Part shown: positions 8,935 to 17,260 of the stretch, in pieces | How positions within the stretch are numbered: position 1 is the stretch's first letter | How the letters are laid out: the number at the start of each line of letters is the position of its first letter | DNA from: Lachnospiraceae bacterium AM93-12TA | GTDB taxonomy: Bacteria > Bacillota > Clostridia > Lachnospirales > Lachnospiraceae | Reading direction: 5' to 3' | Length of the DNA stretch: 64,000 bases | NCBI GenBank assembly: GCA_027698105.1 | Contig: JAQERH010000005.1 | Coordinates: 35,840 to 99,839, forward strand | The notes under the pieces: generated by a model | Told to the model about the DNA's origin: nothing | Seen by the model: only the letters and a program-made list of their open reading frames with translations | Databases searched by the model: none | Made by a program: the position numbers and the translations under genes

Positions 8935-9714
8935 GTGAAAGAGAAAATGAACCAGTTGTTCAAGGATAAAATTCTCCTTGGAATGATGGTGCTAGGCCTG
9001 CTGACTATTGTTGCCGCAGCAGGCGCAGTCAGATTCAGACAGGGAAGCGACAGGGTGGAGGAAAATCCATATCTGGAGGTTCCGGAGACAGGCGGATATA
9101 TTGTAAAACAGGATCCGCAGACAGAGGAAAAAGAAGAAAAACAGGACACAGAGGAGAAAAAAGAAGACATTAAGGTAGCGGGAAGTTCTGACGCCGAATA
9201 CTCCAGGGAAAATCGTCCAAAGTCTCCAAATTCAGGGACAAGCGGCTCAGAGGACAGCGAAGCCGCGTCAAAAACCGGCGCGAAAGCTCTGGCTCTTGAT
9301 TTTAAAGAGGCAGATAAGCTGGCCTGGCCGGTAACAGGGAATATTCTTCTGGATTACAGTATGGACGCGACGATTTATTTTCCCACGCTGGATCAGTATA
9401 AATGCAATCCGGCGCTTATTATCCAGAGCGATGTAAGCAGTCCCGTCCAGGCTCCGGCTGACGCGAGAGTCACTGAATGCGGAGCCAACGAGGAGATAGG
9501 CAATTACGTAGTCATGGATCTGGGAAATGAGTACACAGCCGTCTGCGGACAGCTGAAAGATGTAAAAGCTCTGGAAGGAGAGTACCTCTGTAAGGGAGAC
9601 ATTATCGGCTATGTGGCTGAGCCTACGAAATATTATGCTACAGAGGGAAACAACGTATTCTTTGAGTTAAAGCAGGGAGGACAGCCCGTAGACGCCCTGG
9701 ACTACCTGGAGTAG
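8935..9714 (+). CDS. spoIIQ: SpoIIQ-like protein, degenerate M23/LytM domain
   Basis: This 259-residue protein has one N-terminal membrane helix (about residues 12-31), a long Glu/Lys/Ser-rich linker, and a C-terminal LytM-like domain. SpoIIQ forms the forespore half of the SpoIIQ-SpoIIIAH channel across the intermembrane space. The zinc ligands of active M23 peptidases are absent: the HxH position reads FFEL and the upstream His/Asp positions are also replaced, so the domain should be structural. A GTG start at 8935 is chosen because GAGGTG precedes it. A 7-bp inverted repeat (around 8900-8926) overlaps this RBS. It follows spoIID directly, matching the clostridial order. Confidence 0.75.
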   Translation: MKEKMNQLFKDKILLGMMVLGLLTIVAAAGAVRFRQGSDRVEENPYLEVPETGGYIVKQDPQTEEKEEKQDTEEKKEDIKVAGSSDAEYSRENRPKSPNSGTSGSEDSEAASKTGAKALALDFKEADKLAWPVTGNILLDYSMDATIYFPTLDQYKCNPALIIQSDVSSPVQAPADARVTECGANEEIGNYVVMDLGNEYTAVCGQLKDVKALEGEYLCKGDIIGYVAEPTKYYATEGNNVFFELKQGGQPVDALDYLE

Positions 9715-9746
9715 AAAAAACAAAAGCAGAAAAAAAGAAAAATCAT

Positions 9747-9800
9747 AGGGAGAAGTTTTTAGCGGCTCTAAAAGCGCGCGAAAGCTTCTCCCTTCTGCGT
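9747..9800 (+). terminator. Hairpin after the spoIID-spoIIQ operon
   Basis: AGGGAGAAG (9747-9755) pairs with CTTCTCCCT (9785-9793). The loop is long and the T tract short, so this is a likely but not ideal terminator. Confidence 0.6.
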
Positions 9801-9858
9801 TTGAACAAACAAAATGTGACAGAACTGTAAAAATTCTCTTCTTCCTTTTGTTTTACAG

Positions 9859-9887
9859 TTGACATCTTACCGGGAAAAAGTTAAGAT
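9859..9887 (+). promoter_or_regulatory. Strong sigma-A-type promoter for the LUD gene
   Basis: TTGACA (9859-9864), a 17-base spacer, and TAAGAT (9882-9887). Transcription would start near 9894, which leaves almost no leader before the AGGAGG site. Confidence 0.75.
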
Positions 9888-9910
9888 CATAGGAGGATAA
9901 AAGAAGGGAC

Positions 9911-10516
9911 GTGAACAACAGAATGAATCAGGAAATGCTTAAAAAAAATTTTGAAGAGCATGAGTTTGAAACCTCTTTTTTCGAGACGAAAGAGCAGGCG
10001 GCAGACTACTTGAAAGCCCAGGTTAAAGGGCAGAAGGTGGCTTTCGGCGGCTCTGTTACGCTACAGGAAATGGGGCTTTTTAACGCTCTTTCAGAGGAGA
10101 ACGAGGTGATCTGGCACTGGAATGAGCCAGGGCCTGAGACACTCGCAAAGGCCAGGGACGCCCGGATTTACATAACCAGCGCCAACGGCGTGTCGGAGAC
10201 AGGAGAGCTGGTAAACATTGACGGGACGGGAAACCGCGTTGCACAGACATTGTACGGACCTGAGAAGGTTTACTTTGTGGTGGGAGCAAATAAGATAGAG
10301 AAGGATTTAAGCGCCGCCCTGTCCAGAGCCAGAAATGTGGCTGCCCCGCTGAATGCAAAGAGGCTGAAAACCAATACTCCATGCAGCCGGACGGGAGAGC
10401 GGTGTTTTGACTGCAGCAGTGAGGCGCGTATCTGCCGGGCTACTGTGATTTTAGAACGTCCGACCCGCGGCATGAAGGCAGAGGTTGTATTTGTGAACGA
10501 GACTCTGGGATATTAA
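9911..10516 (+). CDS. LUD-domain protein (LutC/YkgG-like)
   Basis: A 201-residue protein of the LUD (lactate utilization) superfamily. The pattern KVAFGGSVTLQEMGL near residue 40 and the C-terminal segment with NTPCSRTGERCFDCSSEARICR are typical of the stand-alone clostridial members. The role of such single-domain proteins is not established; some LUD proteins belong to lactate oxidation complexes, but no LutA or LutB partner is adjacent. The GTG at 9911 or the ATG at 9923 could be the start; AGGAGG at 9892-9897 is well spaced only for the former. The gene precedes a CBS-domain gene by 56 bases. Confidence 0.8.
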   Translation: MNNRMNQEMLKKNFEEHEFETSFFETKEQAADYLKAQVKGQKVAFGGSVTLQEMGLFNALSEENEVIWHWNEPGPETLAKARDARIYITSANGVSETGELVNIDGTGNRVAQTLYGPEKVYFVVGANKIEKDLSAALSRARNVAAPLNAKRLKTNTPCSRTGERCFDCSSEARICRATVILERPTRGMKAEVVFVNETLGY

Positions 10517-10572
10517 TGTATATTTGATGCAGGAAGTGTCCTGCAGAACTGGAAGAAGGAGAGAATTGCAGA

Positions 10573-10998
10573 ATGAATATTTTATTTTTCTTAACGCCTA
10601 AAAGTGATGTGGCTTTAATTTATGAGGATGACACTCTGGATGAAGCTATTGAGAAGATGGAGAACTATAAATATGCGGCTATGCCGATTATCAGCCGCCA
10701 GGGCCGGTATGTGGGAACCATTACAGAGGGAGATTTGCTTTGGGGCATTAAGAATAAACATGACTTTACATTTAAGGGGCTGGATCGGGTCCAGGTGACA
10801 GAGGTTCCAAGGAGACTTGACAATCAGCCAGTATATGCAGATTCAGACATGGAGGATCTGCTGGATAAAGCCATGAACCAAAACTTTGTTCCGGTATTAG
10901 ACGATCAGAAAAACTTTATTGGAATTGTTACGCGTAAGGATATTATCAAATACCTAAGTAATCAGCTGAAGAAAAAAGAAAAAGAAGCAAAAGCCTGA
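10573..10998 (+). CDS. CBS-pair domain protein
   Basis: A 141-residue soluble protein made of two tandem CBS motifs (about residues 8-60 and 75-130), with DEAIEKMENYKYAAMPIISR in the first and FVPVLDDQKNFIGIVTRKDI in the second. CBS pairs bind adenosine nucleotides or similar ligands and act as sensors. There is no attached enzymatic domain, so its target is unknown. GGAGAG precedes the ATG. It is probably co-transcribed with the LUD gene and ends at a bidirectional terminator facing trkH. Confidence 0.85.
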   Translation: MNILFFLTPKSDVALIYEDDTLDEAIEKMENYKYAAMPIISRQGRYVGTITEGDLLWGIKNKHDFTFKGLDRVQVTEVPRRLDNQPVYADSDMEDLLDKAMNQNFVPVLDDQKNFIGIVTRKDIIKYLSNQLKKKEKEAKA

Positions 10999-11007
10999 TA
11001 TAGGGAA

Positions 11008-11066
11008 GAGGAGCAGTTTTCCAGCGACTTTAAATGAAGTGGGGAAAACTGCTCCTCTGTTTGTTT
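11008..11066. terminator. Bidirectional terminator between the CBS gene and trkH
   Basis: A 15-bp perfect stem: GAGGAGCAGTTTTCC (11008-11022) with its complement at 11043-11057. T-rich sequence lies on the plus-strand side, and the convergent trkH gene ends just beyond it. Confidence 0.75.
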
Positions 11067-11075
11067 GATATATTT

Positions 11076-12515
11076 TTAGAATTTTTTCCACGTATCTCTT
11101 ACAAAAAGAAGGAGAAGCGGGAACAGTTCCAACCTTCCGGCCAGCATGTCAAAAATCAGAACACATTTAGCCGGATTAGAGAAAAGGCTGAAATTCTGAG
11201 ATGGTCCGACCAACTCCAGACCTGGTCCAATGTTATTCAAGGTAGCAGTCACAGCTGTAAAATTCGTGATTAAATCGTGATTGTCAAAACCTATTAATAA
11301 AATGGAGAAGGCAAAAATCAGAACATAAGCAGTCATAAATACATTAATAGAGCGAACTACTTCGTGTTCTATTACCTTGCCATCCATGGAAATTTTGCGT
11401 ACTGCCTTGGGATGAAGGAACAGGTGAAGTTCTTTGTTAACCGTTTTTAAAAGAATCACAAAACGTGATACCTTGATTCCGCCTCCCGTACTGCCGGCGC
11501 AGGCACCCACAAACATCAGCATAACAAGAATGGTTCGGGAGACCTGAGGCCAGGTATTAAAATCCGTTGTCGCATAGCCGGTAGTTGTGATAATGGAACC
11601 TACCTGAAAGGCTGCCTGCTGAAACGCCTCCATAATAGAGGGATATAACCTGCGTATATTGAAAGTAATGATAGATACGGTGACAGCAATAATTGCCAGA
11701 TAGCAGCGTACTTCTTCATTTTTCAGTGCCTTCTTGGGCTTTCGCATTAAAAGCAGAAAGTAGAAATTGAAGTTGATTCCAAATAAAATCATAAATACAG
11801 TTACTACATTCTGCAGGTAGGGAGAGTAACTGGCAATACTGTCGTTTTTAATGCCGAAGCCTCCTGTTCCCGCTGTTCCAAATGTGGTAGTCAAGGAATC
11901 GAACAGAGGCATTCCTCCGGCCAGCAGGAGAATAATCTCTAAAATGGTCATGGCCATATAGATGGAATACAGGATTTTAGCAGTGGACTGGATTTTTGGA
12001 ACCAGCTTTTCCACAGACGGTCCAGGGCTTTCTGCCTTCATTAAATTCATGTGGTAGCCTCCGGTTAAAGGAAGCAGGCTTAAAATAAATACCAGGACTC
12101 CCATACCGCCAATCCAGTGTGTAAAACTTTTCCAGAGCAGAATACACCGTGGCAGGGATTCCACATCGCTTAAAATACTGGCTCCTGTTGTGGTAAAACC
12201 AGAAACCGTTTCAAACAGGGCATCGACTGGGCTGGTAATGGAGCCGCTGAAGAGAAAGGGCAGAGAGCCCATAATACTCAGGACAATCCAGCTCAGGGAG
12301 ACAGATACAAATCCCTCTTTTGTATAGAACACCATGTTTTTTGGCTTCCGCACAGTCAGGGGAATTCCAAATAGAAAACACAGGGCTATCGTAATCACGA
12401 AAGAGAATCCAGCTGCTTCCTGATAAATAACAGCAGTCAGACAGGGAAGAAGCATCAGCAGGCCTTCGCAGTTTAAAATCCACCCGATTACATAGGCGAT
12501 CATTGCATAATTCAC
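11076..12515 (-). CDS. trkH: TrkH/KtrB-family potassium uptake channel subunit
   Basis: A 479-residue polytopic membrane protein with the repeated M1-P-M2 layout of the Trk/Ktr/HKT superfamily. The selectivity-filter glycines are visible in TTTGAS, GTAGTGGFG, TTTGYAT and a fourth loop near LNNIGPG. It forms the K+-conducting pore that works with the TrkA regulatory protein encoded immediately upstream on the same strand (12 bases apart). Only a short cytoplasmic C-terminus is present, as is usual. The length is normal for TrkH. Confidence 0.93.
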   Translation of the reverse strand: MNYAMIAYVIGWILNCEGLLMLLPCLTAVIYQEAAGFSFVITIALCFLFGIPLTVRKPKNMVFYTKEGFVSVSLSWIVLSIMGSLPFLFSGSITSPVDALFETVSGFTTTGASILSDVESLPRCILLWKSFTHWIGGMGVLVFILSLLPLTGGYHMNLMKAESPGPSVEKLVPKIQSTAKILYSIYMAMTILEIILLLAGGMPLFDSLTTTFGTAGTGGFGIKNDSIASYSPYLQNVVTVFMILFGINFNFYFLLLMRKPKKALKNEEVRCYLAIIAVTVSIITFNIRRLYPSIMEAFQQAAFQVGSIITTTGYATTDFNTWPQVSRTILVMLMFVGACAGSTGGGIKVSRFVILLKTVNKELHLFLHPKAVRKISMDGKVIEHEVVRSINVFMTAYVLIFAFSILLIGFDNHDLITNFTAVTATLNNIGPGLELVGPSQNFSLFSNPAKCVLIFDMLAGRLELFPLLLLFVRDTWKKF

Positions 12516-12527
12516 AGCGTTACCTCC

Positions 12528-13886
12528 TTAATGCTCCAGAATATCAAGGATATTCTGCTGTCCCCGCTCCAGGGTAACGATAATAACAGAATCGCCTACC
12601 TGGATGGAATCCTGTCCGCGTGGAATTAAAACCTGTTCTCCTCTGCGGATGCAGCAAACCAGGTGTCCTGGACGTATTTTCAGATCAGCAAGCGGAATAT
12701 CTGTCACAGGGCAGGATTCCAGAATAGAGAATTCCAGCGCTTCCACCCGGTTATCCAGAAGGCGGTACAGGGTCTCAATGGTATTAATCGAAGAGTGGCG
12801 CATACTGCGGACATGCTGGATAATATAGTCCGTGGTCAGATATTTTGGATAAATGACGCTGCCCACATCGAGTCCTTCGATAATATCGTCAAAGGCCAGA
12901 CGGTTTACTTTGGAAATCAGCTTTGCCTTTGAGTTTTTCTTGGCAAAAAGAGCCAGAAGGATGTTCTCTTCATCCAGGTTCGTCAGGGTAACAAAAGCTT
13001 CCGCTCTTCCCAGCCCTTCCTCCATCAGGAGGTGGCGATCCGTACCGTCTCCGTGGATTACCGTTGCGTCAGGAAGAAGCCCGCTGAGTGCTTCACAGCG
13101 CTCCAGATTGTTTTCTACAATCCGTACCCGTACCCCTTTTTTGAGAAGCTGTTTGGCCAGATAATAGCCGATGGTTCCTCCTCCGACGATCATGACAGAT
13201 TGAACTGGCTTGATTGGAAGAGAAAAATTCTTAAAAAAGCTGCGTACCTGATCCTTGGATGCGACAAAAGAAATAGCATCATTTTCATGAAGGACAAAGT
13301 TTCCATCTGGAATATAGACGGTATCCTCACGTTCTACTGCACAGACCAGAATATCGCTGCCGGATCGGGACGGAAGTTCCTTTACCTCCATGCCGTCAAG
13401 GGGAATCCGGCTGTCTATCTTCAGCTTTACAAGATAAATTCTTCCGTTTGCAAAGGTATCGATTTTACTGGCCGCAGGGAAGCGGAGCAGTTTTTCGATT
13501 TCACGGGCAGCTGTCAGCTCGGGATTGATGATCATAGAAACGCCCATCTGGGCCTTGATAAAATCAATCTCCTGGCTGTACATAGGATTTCTGACTCTGG
13601 CAACAGTCTGACAGCGGCTGGCTTTTCTGGCAATCAGACAGCAAAGAAGATTTAATTCATCAGATCCGGTGACAGAAATTAAGATATCTGCCTGCTCCAC
13701 ACCTGCTTCTAACAGTGTAGTGATACCGGCTCCATTGCCGCTGATTCCCATCACGTCTAAATCTTCTGTGATAGTCTGAATTTTCTTTGGGTTTGTGTCA
13801 ATGACGGTGATGTTGTGGTTTTCGGAGACCAGCTGCTCTGTCAAGGCGCGTCCAACCTTTCCACAGCCAATGATAATAATCTTCAT
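12528..13886 (-). CDS. trkA: Trk system potassium regulator TrkA
   Basis: A 452-residue cytoplasmic protein with two RCK units, each a Rossmann NAD-binding domain plus a TrkA-C domain. The dinucleotide motifs are IIIGCGKVG at the N-terminus and VGGGTIGYYLA near residue 235, each followed by the acidic residue that binds ribose. TrkA forms a ring beneath TrkH and gates it in response to nucleotides. It is the first gene of the trkA-trkH operon. A long hairpin lies in its untranslated leader (13931-13983). Confidence 0.93.
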   Translation of the reverse strand: MKIIIIGCGKVGRALTEQLVSENHNITVIDTNPKKIQTITEDLDVMGISGNGAGITTLLEAGVEQADILISVTGSDELNLLCCLIARKASRCQTVARVRNPMYSQEIDFIKAQMGVSMIINPELTAAREIEKLLRFPAASKIDTFANGRIYLVKLKIDSRIPLDGMEVKELPSRSGSDILVCAVEREDTVYIPDGNFVLHENDAISFVASKDQVRSFFKNFSLPIKPVQSVMIVGGGTIGYYLAKQLLKKGVRVRIVENNLERCEALSGLLPDATVIHGDGTDRHLLMEEGLGRAEAFVTLTNLDEENILLALFAKKNSKAKLISKVNRLAFDDIIEGLDVGSVIYPKYLTTDYIIQHVRSMRHSSINTIETLYRLLDNRVEALEFSILESCPVTDIPLADLKIRPGHLVCCIRRGEQVLIPRGQDSIQVGDSVIIVTLERGQQNILDILEH

Positions 13887-13930
13887 AAAACAATTACTCC
13901 ATTCCGACAGTTTAGCTTCTGTACTTTAAT

Positions 13931-14026
13931 ATCTGCGGGAGCGTCTGTCATGCGATATGTTCTGGCAGACGTTTCCCGCAGATGAGATCATATGGCTATT
14001 ATAGCAAAAGGGCGGAATAAAATAAA
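13931..14026 (-). promoter_or_regulatory. trkA promoter region and long leader hairpin
   Basis: On the minus strand, TATAAT (complement of 13998-14003) is a convincing -10 box; the matching -35 (TTTATT, 14021-14026) is weak. The leader then contains a stem of about 20 bp: 13931-13950 pairs with 13963-13983 with two small mismatches. No T tract follows, so it is not a simple terminator. It may stabilise the transcript or be a protein or ligand site. It does not match the ydaO/c-di-AMP riboswitch pattern as far as I can see. A run of AAGATAAA-like imperfect repeats lies just upstream (about 14019-14050). Confidence 0.55.
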
Positions 14027-14335
14027 GATAAGATAAAGATAAAATTAAGATAAAATAAAAAGAAAAATGATAAAAGTAAGACAGGATGAAGGAAAAAGGG
14101 AAAAGTAGCAGGAAAAAATCCGTTTCCTTTGAGAAAAAGTTCCAAAAAGAGGAGGAGCCGGACAGATATCTGCCCGGCTATTATGAAAAAAATATTACTG
14201 TCTCTTGCGAGAAGTATTTGATTTCTATGGTTATTAGTATAGACAGAGTTTGTGTACCGGATTTGGAGAAATTGTGAACAATATTTGAACAGAACGTAAG
14301 TAATTTATGAATAGAAACAAAGGTTCCAGGAAACA

Positions 14336-14368
14336 GGAACTGCCGCAGAAATTTTCTGCGGCAGTTCC
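14336..14368 (-). terminator. Strong hairpin downstream of the Cys-rich gene
   Basis: GGAACTGCCGCAGAA pairs with TTCTGCGGCAGTTCC, a 15-bp perfect stem. It lies just past the 3' end of the minus-strand gene at 14421-14711; the following T tract is poor. Confidence 0.55.
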
Positions 14369-14420
14369 CATCAGACAGCTTGAAACAGGGTCGGAGGAGG
14401 TTCGCTGTCAGACAGAGAAA

Positions 14421-14711
14421 CTATGCGCCGCATCCGCATCCGCCGGAAGGAGCACTTCCATTTATCGGCATAACACAGTTTGCAATACCGGCATCGTAGC
14501 CGTTCTGGTAGCCAACCTGGCAGCCGGCGGCATAGCCGTCATTGTAGCCGTTTCGGTAGCTGGAGTTTCCTGAGGAGCAGCAGGAACTGGAATTATTATT
14601 GTGGCTGCCGCAGCAGGAACCGGAAGGATTGGTATCTTCGCAGCAGGTTGTATAGCAGTGGCAGCATCTTCTCTGGTATCCACAGTTATTATATCTTCTA
14701 AAACAACACAT
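14421..14711 (-). CDS. Small cysteine-rich protein with Gly-Tyr repeats
   Basis: A 96-residue product with 16 cysteines, mostly as CC pairs in the first half (CCF, RRCCHC, TTCCED, GSCCGS, SSCCSS), then a GY-rich stretch (YRNGYNDGYAAGCQVGYQNGYDAG), and a C-terminal GGCGCGA. A good AAGGAG site precedes the ATG. I do not recognise a named family. The composition resembles disulfide-cross-linked spore coat or exosporium proteins, and cotJC lies nearby, but this is inference. It has no signal peptide. The neighbouring gene on the plus strand is divergent. Confidence 0.7.
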   Translation of the reverse strand: MCCFRRYNNCGYQRRCCHCYTTCCEDTNPSGSCCGSHNNNSSSCCSSGNSSYRNGYNDGYAAGCQVGYQNGYDAGIANCVMPINGSAPSGGCGCGA

Positions 14712-14801
14712 ATAAAATATCTCCTTGATTAATTATCATTTATAATATATGGTATGTACATCGGGACAATAGGTTCCGAAAATTTAAAAACAGGAGGCCT
14801 T

Positions 14802-15047
14802 ATGTTTCAGATTCATTCAATCATTCATCTGGATAATGGAGCTTGGTCCTGCAGAACGCGGTGCAGAAGTGCCCAGGCGGCAGAGGAGGTCCGTGCCGGC
14901 TTTACCGGGCCTGTCCGTCAAATCAGCATGTTTGCAGATTTGTATCGGGAAGGGGAGGAGATTGTGCTGGAAGGGCCTGACAGGGAAACTGTGGAGAAGC
15001 TGGCAGATATCCTGAATCATTCGGCAGAAGAATTGCTGGAACAGTAG
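14802..15047 (+). CDS. Hypothetical 81-residue protein
   Basis: A short acidic protein starting after a perfect AGGAGG (14792-14797). It contains two Cys near residues 17-21 (CRTRCRS) and an amphipathic C-terminus ending in EELLEQ. No transmembrane segment or known motif is visible. It is a lone gene with its own terminator downstream. Function unknown. Confidence 0.6.
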   Translation: MFQIHSIIHLDNGAWSCRTRCRSAQAAEEVRAGFTGPVRQISMFADLYREGEEIVLEGPDRETVEKLADILNHSAEELLEQ

Positions 15048-15089
15048 AAGAGAAGCAAAAAGAGGAACGGGTTCAGATTTCCTGGTGAA

Positions 15090-15132
15090 AAAGAAAGCTT
15101 TTCTGCTTAAATGCAGAAAAACTTTCTTTTTT
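15090..15132 (+). terminator. Rho-independent terminator
   Basis: AAAGAAAGCTTTTCTGC (15090-15106) pairs with GCAGAAAAACTTTCTTT (15113-15129) and runs into Ts. Serves the gene at 14802 and, from the other side, may end the cotJ transcript. Confidence 0.75.
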
Positions 15133-15194
15133 ATAGACTCCCTGCAGCTGCAAATCAGAGTCTCGTGGATTTTAAAAGATTAAGAGAAGCAGGC

Positions 15195-15737
15195 TTATTT
15201 GACACGATCAAATTCAGGGTTAAAGGCATAAAAGTTCTTGCTGTCCAGGCGTTCCTGTAAATTTCTCAAAGCTTCACCGAATCTTTGGTAGTGAACGATT
15301 TCACGTTCCCGTAAGTACCGAATCGGATCGCAGACATCAGGATCCTTTACCACGCGGAGAATATTATCATAAGTAGAGCGGGCCTTCTGTTCTGCAGCAA
15401 GATCCTCCGTCAGATCGGTGATTGCATCGCCTTTTACCTGGAATTCGCAGGCATTAAAGGGGATTCCTCCGGATGCCTGTGGCCAGATTCCTGTAGTATG
15501 ATCAATGTAGTAAGGACCGAAGCCGGATTCTTCGACCTGCTCAGGAGTCAGGTTTTTTGTGAGCTGGCAGACAATGGCAGCTACAATCTCCATATGAGCC
15601 AGTTCCTCTGTGCCGATATCAGTCAGAAGACCTTTTTCCTCTGCATAGGGCATGGTGTAACGCTGGGAGAGATAACGCATGGAAGCACCGATCTCCCCGT
15701 CAGGCCCGCCGTATGTCAGTAACAGATTAGTGCTCAA
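15195..15737 (-). pseudogene. cotJC: cotJC 3' fragment (spore coat Mn-catalase-like protein), split by the prophage
   Basis: The frame encodes the C-terminal part of CotJC, a manganese-catalase-like inner coat protein of the mother cell. Metal-binding helices are visible: DIGTEELAHMEI, AAEQKARSTY and REREIVHYQRF. The host-derived part runs from residue YGGPDGEIGASMRYLSQ to the stop; the first eight codons before it (15715-15737) are phage DNA and there is no RBS. The missing N-terminus lies 37 kb away at 52930-53052. Joining the two at the 12-bp core gives an uninterrupted CotJC of about normal length. In the integrated state the gene should be non-functional. Confidence 0.93.
15703..15730. 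repeat. attL: 12-bp core plus phage half-site
   Basis: The core GGCCCGCCGTAT occupies 15703-15714 and is repeated exactly at 52958-52969. The phage arm GTCAGTAACAGATTAG (15715-15730) is the exact reverse complement of the arm at 52938-52953. Left of the core the sequence is host cotJC coding DNA; right of it is phage DNA leading to the integrase gene 27 bases away. Confidence 0.93.
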
Positions 15738-15757
15738 AACCTTGATTTTATAAGAAA

Positions 15758-17194
15758 TTACGATATGTAATAGTGAAATTCGAACCGATCCGCTTTTCGG
15801 TCAAATACAATGAATTTTAAAATGCTGCGAAGGGCCGTCCCCTTTGTTTCAAAGTCCACATCAGGGGAGCAGAGGAGATCATGGACTGTTTTGACACGTT
15901 CCAGAAGCTCTTCATGAGATAGGGCAGGAGAGCAGTCAGCTGGTTCCAGGGAAGCAAGCTCTGCCTCCAGCTCCGCTCGTTCTTTTAAGAGCTGTTTCTT
16001 TCGTGTCCTATACTCTTCTAATGAGTCGATGCCGTTTTCGTAGGCGGACCGGATACGTTCTTCTTTCAGCGCCAGGCGTTCCAGCTTCACTTCGATGGCT
16101 GCCTTTTGGCTGGAATCCTGTTCAGAGGCGGGCCGGGGAATTCGGTCATACTCAAAGTTTCCCGTTTCCAGAATCTTTTCCAGGGAACGAATGACAATTC
16201 TCTCTGCCTTGGCTACAGTCACAGAACAGGATTCCTTATGGAGACCCTTGGCATATTTCCAGCAGGCAAAGACAGCGTCCGGACGGCTTTTGCCTCCGCC
16301 GTTGTAGGACATGGTCGCTCCACAGACAGAACATTTTAAAATCCCGGAGAGCCAGTGCCTGCATGTGGATATGCTGCGGCGCTTCACAGGGCGGAATTCC
16401 TGTTTCAGTCGTTCCTGGCAGATATCATATAAACCGGTGACAGATTGGCGTGTCTCATGGCTTCCCTGGAAGGAGATGCCATTCCAACTTACTGTACCGT
16501 TGTAAAAAGGATTTGTAAGAATCCTGGTAATAGTTCGCTGCTCGAAAGGGTTTCCCCGCTTTGCTTTTTTACCTTGAGCGTTCAGGCGCCGGGCGATGGC
16601 AGTCCTGTCCAGATTTTCCAGAGCATACATCCGGAAAATATCCTCTACGATTTTATATTCGTCTTCTACGATAACGAAAGGCTTTCCATTTCCTACGGCC
16701 GCATAGCCAAGACAGGGAACAATCTGATATCCCTTTAGTTCCGCCTTTTTCGTCATACCCCGCTTTACTTCAACGCCCAGATTGTAGGAATAGAACTCAT
16801 CCTGCCATTCAATAATCATTTCAATCAGCCGGCCGTACATGCCTTCCATGATAGGCTCTGACACGCTGACCACATCGATTCCCAGTTTTTTCCTGAGCAT
16901 CCCCTTGTAAAAGGTGCTTTCGTCCTGGTTCCTGGCAAACCGGGAAAATTTCCAGACGAGAATGCAGTCAAAGGGTTTAGGTTTTACCTTCGCTGTGGAA
17001 ATCATCCGCTGGAACTCTGGCCGGTTCTCGGCTTTTTTGCCGCTTCGGCCTTCCTGCTCCATGAAAATGTAATCAGGCGACAGAACAATGTCGTTTGCCG
17101 CGGCATATTTTTTGATTTCATCCAGCTGGGAGTCAGGACTCAGATCCAGCTGGTCATCCGTGCTGACACGGATATAAGCAGCTCCTATCAGCAT
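15758..17194 (-). CDS. int: Large serine recombinase (phage integrase)
   Basis: The 478-residue protein has the serine resolvase domain at the N-terminus with the nucleophile in YIRVSTDDQ (Ser11), then a recombinase domain (about residues 170-270, with RRLNAQGKKAKRGNPF), a zinc ribbon (CSVCGATM with a second half ending ESC), and a C-terminal coiled coil. It should catalyse attP x attB integration and, with a directionality factor, excision. The start at 17194 has GGAGA at good spacing; an earlier in-frame ATG lacks one. The gene ends 27 bases from the attL arm, the usual place. No excision factor could be recognised. Confidence 0.95.
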   Translation of the reverse strand: MLIGAAYIRVSTDDQLDLSPDSQLDEIKKYAAANDIVLSPDYIFMEQEGRSGKKAENRPEFQRMISTAKVKPKPFDCILVWKFSRFARNQDESTFYKGMLRKKLGIDVVSVSEPIMEGMYGRLIEMIIEWQDEFYSYNLGVEVKRGMTKKAELKGYQIVPCLGYAAVGNGKPFVIVEDEYKIVEDIFRMYALENLDRTAIARRLNAQGKKAKRGNPFEQRTITRILTNPFYNGTVSWNGISFQGSHETRQSVTGLYDICQERLKQEFRPVKRRSISTCRHWLSGILKCSVCGATMSYNGGGKSRPDAVFACWKYAKGLHKESCSVTVAKAERIVIRSLEKILETGNFEYDRIPRPASEQDSSQKAAIEVKLERLALKEERIRSAYENGIDSLEEYRTRKKQLLKERAELEAELASLEPADCSPALSHEELLERVKTVHDLLCSPDVDFETKGTALRSILKFIVFDRKADRFEFHYYIS

Positions 17195-17260
17195 TATATC
17201 ATCTCCTTCATGTAGTGACAATCTATGTGATTTTGGGTGCAAAAATAACGCCCCTTGTCA

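Noticed and set aside
13032..13655. 207-codon plus-strand frame inside trkA
   Set aside because: It is antisense to a clear trkA gene, has no RBS and no family character; a shadow of the TrkA codon pattern.
13887..14030. c-di-AMP (ydaO) riboswitch before trkA
   Set aside because: The conserved ydaO core motifs are not found; only a single long hairpin is present.
14086..14277. 63-codon frame downstream of the trkA promoter region
   Set aside because: Very Lys/Glu-rich reading of A-rich DNA, no proper RBS, no motif.
15195..15737. A complete, divergent CotJC starting at TTG 15737
   Set aside because: The first eight codons are phage DNA mirrored at attR, there is no RBS, and the true N-terminus is found on the other side of the prophage.
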